A stretch of DNA of 64,000 nucleotides, taken from assembly GCA_963693285.1 (NCBI GenBank), contig OY848930.1:5208001-5272000 (forward strand). The letters are read 5' to 3'. The stretch comes from Xestospongia muta. Its lineage: Eukaryota > Porifera > Demospongiae > Haplosclerida > Petrosiidae. Below are positions 1 to 11,642 of this stretch, piece by piece; position 1 is the first letter of the stretch, and the number at the start of each line of letters is the position of its first letter. The notes beneath the pieces are model-generated. The model did not search any database, was not told the DNA's origin, and saw nothing but the letters and a program-made list of their open reading frames with translations. Made by a program: the position numbers and the translations under genes.

Positions 1-1560
1 TCCATCCATTTTTATTCTGAATATTAACATCTGCATTCTCTTTAAGTAGTAGTTCAACAACTTGTGTATGACCATTTTGACTAGCTATCATTAGGGCAGT
101 CCATCCATTTTTATTCTGAATATTAACATCTGCATTCTCTTTAAGTAGTAGTTCAACAACTTGTGTATGACCATTTTGACTAGCTATCATTAGGGCAGTC
201 CATCCATTTTTATTCTGAATATTAACATCTGCATTCTCTTTAAGTAGTAGTTCGACAACTTGTGTATGACCATTTTCACTAGCTATCATTAGGGCAGTCC
301 ATCCATTTTTATTCTGAATATTAACATCTGCATTCTCTTTTAGTAGTAGTTCAACAACTTGGGTATGACCATTTTGACTAGCTATCATTAGGGCAGTCCA
401 TCCATCTTCACCCTGAATATTAACATCTGCATTCTCTTTTAGTAGTAGTTCAACAACTTGGGTATGACCATTTTGACTAGCTAACATTAGGGCAGTTACT
501 CCATCTTTCTTCTGAATATTAATATCTGCATTTTCTTTAAGTAATAGTTCAACAACTTGGGTATGACCATTTTGACTAGCTAACATTAGGGCAGTTACTC
601 CATTTTTATTCTGAATATTAACATCTGCATTCTCTTTAAGTAGTAGTTCAACAACTTGGGTATGACCATTTTGACTAGCTACCATTAGGGCAGTTACTCC
701 TTCTTTGCTCTGAATTTTAACATCTGCATTCTCTTTTAGTAGTAGTTCGACAACTTGGGTATGACCATTTAGACTAGCTAACATTAGGGCAGTCAATCCA
801 TTGTCATTCTGAATATTAACATCTGCATTCTCTTTTAGTAGTAGTTCAACAACTTGGGTATGACCATTTTGACTAGCTATCATTAGGGCAGTACATCCAT
901 CTTCACCCTGAATATTAACATCTGCATTCTCTTTAAGTAGTAGTTCAACAACTTGGGTATGACCATTTTGACTAGCTACCATTAGAGCAGTTACTCCTTC
1001 TTTGCTCTGAATTTTAACATCTGCATTCTCTTTTAGTAGTAGTTCGACAACTTGGGTATGACCATTTTGACTAGCTAACATTAGGGCAGTTACTCCATCT
1101 TTGCTCTGAATATTAACATCTGCATTCTCTTTAATTAGTAGTTCAACAACTTGGGTATGACCATTTTGACTAGCTAAAATTAGGGCAGTCCATCCATCTT
1201 CCTTCTGAATATTAACATCTGCATTCTCTTTAAGTAGTAGTTCCACAACTTGGGTATGACCATTTTGACTAGCTAACATTAGGGCAGTCCATCCATTTTT
1301 ATTCTGAATATTAACATCTGCATTCTTTTTAATTAGTAGTTCGATAACTTGGGTATGACCATTTACACTAGCACTCATTAGGGCAGTCACTCCATCTTCC
1401 TTCTGAATATTAATATCTGCATTTTCTTCAAGTAGTAGTTCAACAACTTGGGTATGACCATTTAGACTAGCTATCATTAGGGTAGTCCATCCATTTTCAT
1501 TCTTAATATTAACATCTGTATTCTCTTTAAGTAGTAGTTCAACAACCTCAGTATTGCCTA
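1..1560 (-). repeat. 99-bp tandem array encoding near-identical ankyrin repeats
   Basis: About 15 head-to-tail units of 99 bp, each encoding one 33-residue ankyrin repeat built round V-V-E-L-L-L-K-E-N-A-D-V-N-I-Q. Differences between units cluster at a few codons, mainly those after N-I-Q and at the start of the T-A-L-M-x-A-S segment. The array reaches the left window edge, so the total number is unknown. Most silent sites are also identical, which points to recent unit duplication or gene conversion. Confidence 0.93.
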
Positions 1561-4500
1561 TTTTTGCAGCTTCAATAATTGAGATGGTCAATTCACTAAA
1601 GTATTGTAACTGTTGTTCCTCCTCCTTTTCTATTTGTGTTGTATTTAAAACATTAAACTGTTCTAACAATTTACAGATATCTTCTCTTCCTTCTTCTCTT
1701 ACTTTGTCAGCAATACTCTGTCTATTAATAAAGACATTAGGTTGAGCACCAGCTTTAAGTAGTAGTTCTATAACTTGAAGTGACTTGTGTCCTGTTATAG
1801 CATATACTAATGGACTGTACCCATCAATATCTGTATTGTTGACATTAGTTCCACCTTGTAAGAGGACCTCTACTGTCTCTGTATGTCCACAAGATGAGGC
1901 TATCATAAGAGGAGTTATATCATTGACTAGTGTACAATTGACATCAACAGTAGAGTCAAAAATATGACTTGTTGTAGAGATGTGATCTCCTTCAGCACTT
2001 AATACAAAAAGTTGGAATTCACCTTCTGTAAAATAGTCTAGTGAGTGCATTAATAAACTAATAATAAGTTGAGAGTGTCCATATCGACATGCTGTAGTAA
2101 GAGCTGTTACTACTAAACTTGCTTTCTGGCTCTCTGGCTGTTTATCAAGTAACATTTCCACTATCTCAATGGAGTTTATATGTACAGATACAGTGAGAGC
2201 TGTGTCATCATTTCTTGTAATAATAAGTGGATCAGCATTAAATTGAAGTAACAACTTCACAATATCTGAGTGATTATTTCGACATGCTATTATGATAGCT
2301 GTATCTCCATTGTCTCTTTGTATATCAGGATTAGCCCCGGACCAGAGTAGGTAATTGACTATAGTGTAGGAGTTTGTATTACATGCCAACATCAATGCAG
2401 TGTAACCATTGTTATCTTGAATGTTAGGATTAGCACCAGCTGATACTAGTGTTTGTACAATTTGTTTATGTCCATATATACTAGCTAACATAAGTGCTGT
2501 TCTACCTTTGTTGTTACAATGGTTTACATCTTTTATAAATTTGAGGAGGAACTGCACAGCTTCATCGTGACCAGCTTCTGCTGCTTCTAGAAGAGCTGAC
2601 TCAAAAGTGAAGTTCATATTCTCATCATCATTGAGGATGAGTTGACCATTAATAGTTAGACCAAAGATACCAATGAGACGCATAAACTGTAACTTGCCTT
2701 GAGCATGAGCTATGAGACAATCAGCTTTTGATTCATGAACAATGTATTTGATGATAACTGAGCCTGTATCAATCTCTATATACTTAAGGATTGATTGCTT
2801 TGATTTGTGAGGTAGTAGATGTCCTATTAGTAGATAAAGTCCTCCAATAGTAGCTTCATTCCATGGATTTAGCAACATGATTTGAATTGTAGGCATATTA
2901 GATAAATTTACTAGTTGTGGAGAATATATTTGTCTTAGTTTAGTTTTAAGTTCTTTTACTGTAGACGAGCAACGAAGGGTCTCAGCTTTGAGCATATGTT
3001 CCTTAAGTTCACTAACAAGGTTTTTATTATCTTTTCCAAAGCATTCATCATTGAGAAACTGTTCACTCATATCCACAATTAATTCACAGTCTATGAAGTC
3101 AAAATATGGATGTAGTTTCTTGAAAACCTCATCTAAATCAACAATGTCTTTTAATTGCCCAACCCATTTCATTCGATGTTCAATCCATCTAATAAAGTCC
3201 ACTAGTACTAGTTGTTGATGTTGTAGTTTATGATCAAGAGATGATCGAATGGCAACCATTAATACACTAAATGTTTTGTCTAGATTTTTTAAAGTAGTAT
3301 TAATTTGTTTTTCTTCCTCTTCACTTTGTAATGTTAGTACTTTTACAAGTTTTTGAGAACCTACATGAAATGATAAATCATTAAGCATTGTGTTGCTAAA
3401 CAATTATAGGATAATTTTTTCAATTATAATTTTGTTTTTAATTGTTCTACTTGTGTGTTTCTTGGTATAATTATGACTCCTTGTAATTACATACCAACAC
3501 CTACAATATTTAATATATTAATTGACTGATTCATAGTCTCTAGGTTTCATTTATGTTTACAATGAAAAGTATTTACAACATATATTGTTTTGATTGCTAA
3601 TTACTATGGAATTGCACAGTTTATATAGTTCAACAATGTGATCTAGTGACACAGCTGGCCATGTATGTATAGTATGAATTCCATAGTAACGTCACTGACC
3701 CGGCAGCTTATTTAACCAAACTTGTCATAGTTCTAACAAACAGCTACATGAACAGTCAATTACATAGTACATTTATTACATATTATGTTCTATTTTTCTT
3801 TTTATTACAATTGACATACCATATACCATATGATAGTTCTAATAATTAGTTTCAATTCCATCATATATTAGTAATCAAACTATATGATAATACTAATGAA
3901 TTTAGCTAGTGTGGATCAACTTCAACCATTATTCTGGACCATGTGGACTTTATTAAATAATCAATTAATTATAATATACTCATGAATAAATAATATCATG
4001 AGCTTGTTCAGATAATCTGAGTTTGGATTAAAGTGGTTTACATATGTGAGGATCCATTGTAGCACATCTAACACAATTTTAAATGATCATATAAAATTTA
4101 CTATTACTGTACAAAAAGAGAAGAGCACACATTTAGTGCTTAATTTAAAAATGTCTAATCATTTTATAATACTGACCTTGTTGTTTTATATCCTGTTGTA
4201 TAAGATCATCACATGTAAGATCTAGTGAGATATTACATTGCTTTTTGACTTCATCAATCCAGTCTTGACATAACTTTTGAGCAGTTAATTTAGTAGGACC
4301 ACCTTCACTGGAGAGACATTGTAAGAAAAGTTGACAATGTTCTTGTAACTTTGAAATATTGTTTGCTAATCTTATTCCACTTTTAAAGTCATCGATTACA
4401 TTGTAAACAGTTGGAGAATCTCTGACTGATTCACTTATCAGTCTTTTAGAATACATTGCTGCAGAAACTCGTGGTAAACATCTACTTAACTGGTTACTTA

Positions 4501-5373
4501 AGTCAGCAAAATGACTTGTCAGTACACTCTTTAAAACTTTGCAAACTTCATTTTTTTCTGTAGCATTGGTACTTGCTGTATTACTAGAAAGATCTACAGA
4601 GTTACCACAAGAAAGCCCTCTAGCTTGGTCACTTATTTCTTCTGTCTGTCTTGCTGTTTGTCCTTGGTAAAGAAAGAAAAGGAATTAACTGTCAAGCCAT
4701 TTCCACTTTCTGAGAGTAAAGCTTCACTACTATACTTATACTTTTATACTTTACTAATATATTATACTACATTGATAATTATTATAATGAACTATTAATA
4801 GTAGATACCTTCATCTTTAATATCTAGCTGTCTTCTCAGTGTAGTAGCTACATCAACATCACCACAACTTTCAACAGCTGAGATAAGTTCTTCCCAAGAG
4901 GGTGCAGTACCATTTGTAATCCACCATTGTAAACCTTCCTCTAAAGCAAAGAGATAGTCTTGATCATTGTTGGCCATTGTCTTGAGTCTTCTCCTCTCCT
5001 CCAGTGATACACCAAGAAGACTATTGAGTTCAGTCCATTTATCTTTAACAACAAAACCACTCTTAACAAGAAGTCGTAGAGCATTACTTGATGTTAACTC
5101 TATTGAAATAAATGATACATCAGTTATGTGTGTTAGTGTTTACTGACCTGTTTGAGGTCCAGGGTTAAGTTCAACATCTCCTGATAAAATGAGGAGAAGT
5201 AAGAGAAACAAAACTAGAGAGAATGTCAGGTTCCCACCACCCTCATCTGATGTCAATAGTGACTTCATCCATCCAGGGATATCAGTGGTAGAAGGACTCT
5301 TTTTAGTGGTACATGGTATATGATGACAATACCATAACCCAATGCTAGCTCTCCATTGATTAATGTCAATCAT
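1..5373 (-). CDS. Gene A: 2A-like leader, Death-type domain and long ankyrin array (3' end outside window)
   Basis: Four exons join in frame: 5373-5148, 5099-4809, 4662-4177 and 3360-1, all with GT-AG introns and phase 1 junctions. Exon 1 (75 codons) ends in a run of Leu/Phe/Val followed by the 2A-like motif GDVELNPGP and Q-T. Exon 2 encodes about 97 residues with the look of a Death domain (helical, with W-x-E-L, a paired W and P-S-W-E-E-L). Exon 3 is a helical region I do not recognise. Exon 4 has about 200 residues of helical sequence, then about 9 diverged ankyrin repeats, then about 15 nearly identical 33-residue repeats running out of the window. By analogy with 2A-bearing NLR genes of other invertebrates, an intracellular receptor or adaptor is likely, with the leader deciding export or cytosolic fate. 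An in-frame ATG at 3389, inside the 816-bp intron 3, allows a shorter form without exons 1-3, so two genes cannot be excluded. Confidence 0.75.
3361..4176 (-). other. Large intron 3 of gene A with a possible internal promoter
   Basis: At 816 bp this is far longer than the 49-bp and 146-bp introns before it. It contains a short inverted repeat (ACTATGGAATT near 3603 and its complement near 3678) and an ATG at 3389 that reads without a stop through the acceptor into exon 4. It could therefore hold the promoter and first codons of a shorter product. Nothing else coding is seen. Confidence 0.4.
5155..5181 (-). other. 2A-like ribosome-skipping motif GDVELNPGP
   Basis: These 27 bases encode G-D-V-E-L-N-P-G-P, which fits the D-(V/I)-E-x-N-P-G/P core of 2A peptides; the nascent chain is released between the last Gly and Pro. 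The motif follows a 16-residue hydrophobic stretch at the end of exon 1, and the splice donor lies 7 bases after the final Pro codon. 2A-like leaders that also act as signal sequences are known from invertebrate NLR genes, and the motif is also common at the start of LINE open reading frames. No reverse transcriptase is visible here, and the exon splices in frame to a Death-type domain. Confidence 0.85.
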
Positions 5374-5872
5374 AATGATCTGTAAACTATTCCTAGCAAA
5401 TGAGCACTTAGTTTGTCTCTGTAGTCTTATGTTCTATTTCCTGTAGAGTAATTTTCTGCATATTTAGACCGTGTGGTGGGTGGTTTTGCTTTTAATAACT
5501 AGCACTGTGAATATTGTTATTAATTATCATGTGATGTGTGTCATGTGAATGAAGAAATGTTATAATTTTGATCAAATACAGTGTATGTACAAAAATGACT
5601 CAACTGTTGTGCCATGTATAATTATGATAGATCTATTAGTGTCTATATGTTAAGACTATAAATTGATCTTGTCCCTAGACATCTTTTTGTACTGTTAAAT
5701 AATATAATCATAACCATCTACTGTCAATGTACATAGTATTGACAGTAGCCACATTGTAGAACAATTAGTTTTAAACAACAACAAACATGAAAATCAGATT
5801 CTGTTGTTTATATGGTTACTATGTAAGGATTATTGTATTCCATCAGCTTTATCATAAAATTGTTCATTTTAG
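5374..5872. other. Intergenic region between gene A and coiled-coil copy 1
   Basis: No open frame of note. Parts resemble 11240-11640, the corresponding region between gene B and coiled-coil copy 2 (for example a shared run near TATAATTTTGA-CAAATA and TGTACAAAAA), so the segmental duplication includes this spacer. It would have to hold the gene A promoter. Confidence 0.5.
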
Positions 5873-7209
5873 ACCAGTAAGACTACAGTACGTGTGAGAG
5901 AGAAGGTGATTGAAGATCAAACTTCAACTATCAAACAATTAAAAGAGGTGGGTACTTTCTATATCATTATTAAACTAATTTAACCAATTAATTAATTAAC
6001 TACTTTATATTCTATATAATAACTATATAGTTCTTATAACAGTTACTATAAGGGAAATTATGATAAGTAACTAAATAAAGCTATAACAGGTGTGTACTCC
6101 CTCACAGACACATATGTATGATATATGCCTGAATTAAACATAGATCATATTTTATTATATTGTGTGTATTAAAATATATACCACTTTATTAGATGTAAAC
6201 ATCATATACTGTTATCATTGAGGGAGCGTATACTTACTGTAGTGTTCAGAGTGTTGGTTTGTTTCTTGTCATAACTTCACTCTATGACAGTAATATATAT
6301 ATATATATTGTTATTATATCCATTATTGTATTGTGTTGATAGGAAATATCAGCATTAAAAGCTGAGCTCTCATCAAACCAGTCTGACTGGTTAAGCAAAC
6401 TTGATGTACTACATAATGATTTAGAGCAGGAACAATCATGTAGACAAGATCTTAATGAACAACTTGATATTATTACTGAACAAAAAATGATATGTGAACA
6501 ACAAATATATGAGAGTAAAGAAAATGAAAAGAAATGGAAAGAAAAATATAGGTATCACCTGTCTGTCTGTCTGTCTCTCTATCTGTCTCTATGCCTGTCT
6601 GTCTCTATGTCTGTATGTATGTATGTCTGTCTCTATGTCTGTCTGTCTCTCTGTCTGTCTGTCTGTAAGTATGTATGTATCTTCATCTTTCCCTCTCTGT
6701 CTAGTAAATTAAAGGGACAATGGGAGGAGAGAGTGGGATTAATAGCTAGTCTAGAGAACAGTGTACAACAATTACAAGAGAAAGCTAAACAACGTGAACA
6801 AGATTTGCTAAAAGAGAGAGATCAAGCTGTTTTAGAATCCAAGTATGTGAACTGTATTGATCATTTTAATCCACCATCCATTCATCCATCCATCCATCCA
6901 TCCATCCATTATGTATTCATTCATCTGTCCATTTATCCATCCACTAGACAATCTCTTGAGCAGTTACAACAAGTCAAGATATCTTTAAGTAATCATTTAA
7001 CAAACCAACAAAAGTTGATTGAAGAGAGAGTTAGACAGTCACTAAGAGATAAAGACATTGAGATATTAGAAGCTCATAGAAAAGTGGCAACAGTTGAAGA
7101 AGAAATGAGACAAGTATTAACAGAGACAGCTAAAGAAAGGAAAGCTATGGAGGCCAAGTTTCAACGACTATCAAAAACATTTCATGACTTGCAGAAAGAA
7201 TTGACCTAA
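5873..7209 (+). CDS. Coiled-coil protein, copy 1 (3' exons only; no start found)
   Basis: Four exons (5873-5947, 6343-6551, 6705-6842, 6948-7209) join in frame to about 228 residues ending at TAA. The product is rich in Glu, Lys, Gln and Leu with heptad-like spacing throughout, so it is a long coiled coil; the family is not recognised. Exon 1 begins at a splice acceptor, and I see no upstream exon or start before gene A. Introns carry CTGT/TGTC and CATC microsatellites. It is nearly identical to the copy at 11643-12741. It may be a 3' gene fragment, or its 5' exons may be too diverged or too short to see. A start at the ATG at 6487 inside exon 2 is possible. Confidence 0.6.
6558..6690 (+). 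repeat. TGTC/TCTG microsatellite in an intron of coiled-coil copy 1
   Basis: Imperfect run of CTGT/CTCT tetramers between exons 2 and 3. The matching intron of copy 2 (12133-12220) has the same motif with a different unit number. Open frames running through it are artefacts of the repeat. Confidence 0.9.
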
Positions 7210-7389
7210 AATATTGTACCATAATTATCTAATTATACGAAAAGTAATTAATATTGAAATTAAAAGTTAATTTTTAGTTCTTGCCCTACACCGATGCTCC
7301 CATAGGAGATAGTAGGTTAGTTATTATTTTATTTACAGTTCAATCACTCTTCTTTAGTTATAATGGATCGTGTGTTAATGTTTACTGAC

Positions 7390-7604
7390 CTGTTTGAGGT
7401 CCAGGGTTAAGTTCAATACCTCCTTATAAAATGAGAAGTAAGAGAAACGAGACTAGAGAGAAGGTCAAGTTAACATCACCTTCATCTCCTGATGTCACTA
7501 GTGACTTCATCCATCCAGGGCTATCAGTGGTAGAGGGAGTCGTTTTAGTAATATATGGTATCTGATGACAATACCATAACCCAATACTAGCTCTCCATAG
7601 TACT
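7390..7604 (-). pseudogene. Orphan broken copy of the 2A leader exon
   Basis: Reads like exon 1 of gene A (the same W-R-A-S-I-G-L-W-Y-C-H block, Pro/Thr/Ser-rich middle and hydrophobic stretch) but is damaged. The codon for the Ser before the 2A motif is TAA (7424-7426), and the motif now reads G-G-I-E-L-N-P-G-P, losing the conserved Asp. The splice donor after Q-T is kept. Similarity ends at about 7604 on one side and within intron 1 sequence at about 7374 on the other. No Death domain or ankyrin exon follows in a position to be spliced to it, because the sequence beyond 7374 is a piece of the ANKS6 start. Confidence 0.8.
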
Positions 7605-7621
7605 TTATCTTTCACTGTCAA

Positions 7622-8907
7622 ACTAAATCTACAGTTTGCTACAAGTTCTAAAGTCCTGAAAGTATAAGTACTTCAGCAAAAAGTCTCCACTGAATTTACA
7701 ATAATTTTATAATGTATTAATATAAACAAAACATATATAAATATAACATGATAGTCAATAGAAATGAACTTGATTCTTTAAGTACTGCATGAAAATCTGC
7801 TTCAAATATGCTTACTTCACACTTCAAGGTAATAAAACTTGTTGAAGCATTTTTGAGTAGATTATTTGAAATTAAAATATACACACGAGGACAATTATGA
7901 GGACTGAATGTTTTCTCCTATGTATTTATATTAGTTTGATCGCTATCTACCTGTCCACTTATTGTGATCTAAATGATTTAGGACATAGAATGTATGGACA
8001 AGAGATTTAACTAACATAAATATTCCAGATATAAGTTGTCTAGTTCATAGTCTCATAATGAAGTATTTAACAAAGGTCAATAATACCAAGATATAAGGCT
8101 ATCAAGTTCAAAGAAGCCATCTATTATAATATTAATAATATGATATAAAATGTAAGGAGAGGGTTAAAATTGATATCACCAGCTGGCAACTGACCCTTTC
8201 TTTGTTGTTATATTAAAAATACATGAAATTCTTGTCAATTAACTAATATGAATCTATTATGATTTTTTATTATAATAACTGTAATAACATTGATGTCATT
8301 ATGATGTCATGATCTATATTGTAAGTATTATAACTCAATTACTGGATCTAAGTAGGTTGTCCAAATATGTACAAAATGTCTTGAACCACAAACACAATAT
8401 ACCAGTCTTAAAATTATACATTTATAATATAACAAGTAATTAAAATTTATAATAAAGTTAATGGAATACCAAAATATTATACTAATTATCAAACACACTG
8501 TAGCACTACATATCAAAATGTATTACTAAATACTTTGTCCAAAAGTGATCATAATCTCTTATAGCATCTTTCTATGAAAATAACCAACTAATAACTGACA
8601 CTATTGTTACTGTCTCTTATCACAAGTCAGTCATAACACACCTCCTTTCCCTATTTAAAAAAGACTGCAAACAAGTAAAAAATATATTTAGATGTAATAT
8701 TTAGATACCTTTATAGAAAAAACAATGAAAATATGACAATAATAATAACATTATCTCTACATAACAATACAAACACTACTCAAAAGGGACTAAAAACAAA
8801 TACATAAAAAACATCAACAAAAAAGATACACAACATAATAAGATATAATAGGAACAAGATAGTCTTCTTGACCTTCTTCCTTGTTGTCTTGTTTTACACT
8901 GATATGT
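7622..8907. other. Intergenic, AT-rich, no gene seen
   Basis: About 1.3 kb of AT-rich sequence between the broken 2A exon and the 3' end of gene B. Only short chance frames occur (for example 8328-8516). No repeat array, RNA gene or inverted repeat stood out by eye. Confidence 0.5.
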
Positions 8908-11086
8908 TTAAATGTATGAGTAGGATTTGAAATGTGGGAAGAATAAATTAAATATGGACTTGAAGTTTGGCGATCTTTTTCTCTTTGTCTGTTTCTTGTT
9001 AGCTTCATTTGTCAATTCAAGTGAAGATGTATCTACAACTATTATTTCACTAGATGTTTGTGATGGTGACTTTATAATCTCTTCTGAAGATTGCTTTGTG
9101 TCCTGTAAGTGTGATGCTGTTTGACCTCCATATTCAATTAATAGATCAATAATGGCTTCATCTTCATTCTCATTAGCTACATCAAATGGAGCTTCATTCA
9201 TAAAAATAACATTAGGATTAGCACCATTTTTTAAGAGCATCTCTACTATTGAAGTGAATTCTTCACCAATTACTGCAAAGAACAAAGGAGTCAACCCACA
9301 ATAACTTTCTTGTTTATTGACATCAGCTCCACGTGTTATGAGAGCATCCACTATATCAACATGTCCACATGATGAAGCTACCATGAGTGGAGTAAGACCA
9401 AGTACCAGTGGAATATCTGGACTATCTAATGTCTTCATTATAACTGTACCTAAATCTCCTTTAACACATGAGTCTAGTAGTTCTCTCTGGTCATTAGTGA
9501 GGTATGGAAGTTTGTTTGAGAGGAAGGTAATGAGAGTAGAGTGACCATGACAACAAGATAGTACAACTGCTTTTTCAATCTCATCAGCAGTGGGTTCCAT
9601 TTTGTCTATGAGCACTTTAATAATGTCTCTGTTACCCCTAAGAACTGCTAAAAGAAGTACTGTTATTTCAATCTTTCCCCAATCAAGTACTACATAAGGA
9701 TCTGCTTTTGATTGTAGTAAGCATTCAACTACTTCAAGATGTTCATTCACAATCGCTACCATTAGAGCAGTCCATCCATCTTCCTTCTGAATATTAACAT
9801 CTGCATTCTCTTTAAGTAGTAGTTCGACAACTTGGGAATGACCATTTTGACAAGCTATCATTAGGGCAGTCCATCCATCTTCCGTCTGAATATTAACATC
9901 TGCATTCTCTTTAAGTAGTAGTTCAACAACTTGTGAATGACCATTTTGACAAGCTATCATTAGGGCAGTCCATCCATCTTCCGTCTGAATATTAACATCT
10001 GCATTCTCTTTAAGTAGTAGTTCAACAACTTGTGAATGACCATTTTGACAAGCTAACATTAGGGCAGTCACTCCTTCTTCATCCTGAAAATTAACATCTG
10101 CATTCTCTTTAAGTAGTAGTTCAACAACTTGTGTATAACGATTTTGACAAGCTATCATTAGGGCAGTCCATCCATCCTTCTTCTGAATATTAACATCTGC
10201 ATTCTCTTTAAGTAGTAGTTTGACAACTTGGGTATGACCTTTTTGACTAGCTAGCATTAGGGCAGTCCATCCATCTTTCTCCTGAATATTAACATCTGCA
10301 TTCTCTTTAAGTAGTAGTTCAACAACTTGGGTATGACTATTTTGACTAGCTATCATTAGGGCAGTCCATCCATTATTATTCTGAATATTAACATCTGCAT
10401 TCTCTTTAAGTAGTAGTTTGACAACTTGGGTATGACCTTTTTGACTAGCTAGCATTAGGGCAGTCACTCCATTTTCCTTCTGAATATTTACATCTACATT
10501 CTCTTTGAGTAGTAATTTAACAACCTCAGTATTGCCTATTTTTGCAGCTTCAATAATTGGGATGGTCAATTCACTAGAGTGTTGTAACTGTTGCTCCTCC
10601 TCCTTTTCTTTTTGTGTTTCAGCTACAGGATAATCTGGGATGACTGTTATTTCTTGATTGATAATCCCTACACAAATGGAAAGCACAAAATGATAAATAG
10701 ATGCACAAAATGATAAATAGATGCACAAAATGATAAATAGATAAGTTATTATAACTATTATAAATACCATGGGATGTGATTGAATCTATTGATAAAGTTG
10801 TGTTAAGATTCTTCTGTACTGTTGAAGCTAGAGTATGTTCTTCTGATGTTTCTAGTGCAAACAATACATCCTGCCATGATGCCTCAGGATGAACTTGAAG
10901 CCATTTTGTAAAAAGAGCAGCTTTTTGTTGGTCAATTCTTGTATTTTCGTGTTCAATTACTTGAATATGTTCACTCTTAATTCCAGGTAAGAAAGTGCCA
11001 AACTTTTGCCAATTAACTAGAGCATCTAGTAATTCTATTAACTGGTCATACTCTGGTCTAACAGACATAGCAGGATCTACTGACAT
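8908..11086 (-). CDS. Gene B: Death-domain plus ankyrin-repeat protein
   Basis: Two exons: 11086 to about 10771 (106 codons, Death-type domain with Y-D-Q-L-I-E-L-L-D near the start and A-S-W-Q-D-V-L-F-A-L) and about 10668 to 8908. The donor after C-A-T-G and the acceptor before GGATTATC join in phase 1. The chosen start is the ATG at 11086; nine bases upstream in frame is only a TTG. The second exon has about 8 nearly identical ankyrin repeats of the type found in gene A, then 5-6 diverged ones, then a Ser/Lys-rich tail ending in hydrophobic and aromatic residues. Unlike gene A it has no 2A leader, and its repeat order differs. Likely a cytosolic adaptor or receptor of innate-immune or cell-death type, by domain logic only. 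Confidence 0.85.
9755..10530 (-). repeat. 99-bp ankyrin-coding tandem array of gene B
   Basis: About eight units, same consensus as the gene A array. Adjacent units differ at only a few bases, while units further 3' in the same exon are strongly diverged. This indicates local homogenisation. Confidence 0.9.
10679..10745 (-). repeat. Short minisatellite inside the gene B intron
   Basis: Three copies of an approximately 20-base unit (ATGCACAAAATGATAAATAG) fill most of the intron between the Death-domain exon and the ankyrin exon. Its translation gives a repeated I-Y-H-F pattern that is not real coding sequence. Confidence 0.85.
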
Positions 11087-11642
11087 TATTAACAACTAGT
11101 ACTTTATAATGTAGACAACTGACAACAACTACTGGTAAAGTGTAGCAACTTGATCTTTTTATATTTTCTTGGTTGCTATGGAATGCAGTGGTTGTCACAA
11201 CAGCTGAATAACCTTATTTTTCTTTATAAGGTAATAATTATCATGAATATATTTTAGACTGACACTCGTACGGTGTTTTTGGCTAATAACTGTGGGAACA
11301 TTGAATATTATTAATATATCATGTGAGGTGTGGTCAATATTATTCAGAGCATGACTCAGTTAGTGGATGGAGAAAGATTATAATTTTGACCAAATATGTA
11401 CAAAAAAGGCTCAAATCATGAATGTTATGTTTTATGAATAATAAGTACATAATGATAGTTAGTGTAGTGATTGGATAGAATTCAGTTGTAAACTATACAA
11501 TACAATGCTATGGGGCATCCATTTGCTCATATAAAGTACAAGTTCTTGACAAAATGCGGGGATGATGTAAAAATCTTTACATACAAGAATACTAGCTACA
11601 TTACCTTTACTTATGATGTTATAATAATGATGTTTTATTTAG
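11087..11642. other. Intergenic region between gene B and coiled-coil copy 2
   Basis: No coding sequence seen. It shares scattered blocks with 5374-5872 and ends with the same acceptor context (TTTAGACCAGTAA) that precedes the first visible exon of the coiled-coil gene. Confidence 0.5.

Noticed and set aside
1..1560. CRISPR-like array
   Set aside because: The 99-bp periodic units are uninterrupted coding ankyrin repeats in a eukaryotic gene, with no spacers.
5148..5373. 2A exon as the start of a LINE open reading frame
   Set aside because: No endonuclease or reverse transcriptase lies nearby, and the exon has a good donor that splices in frame to a Death-type domain.
8928..9544. Plus-strand frames inside gene B
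   Set aside because: Antisense shadows of the ankyrin coding exon.
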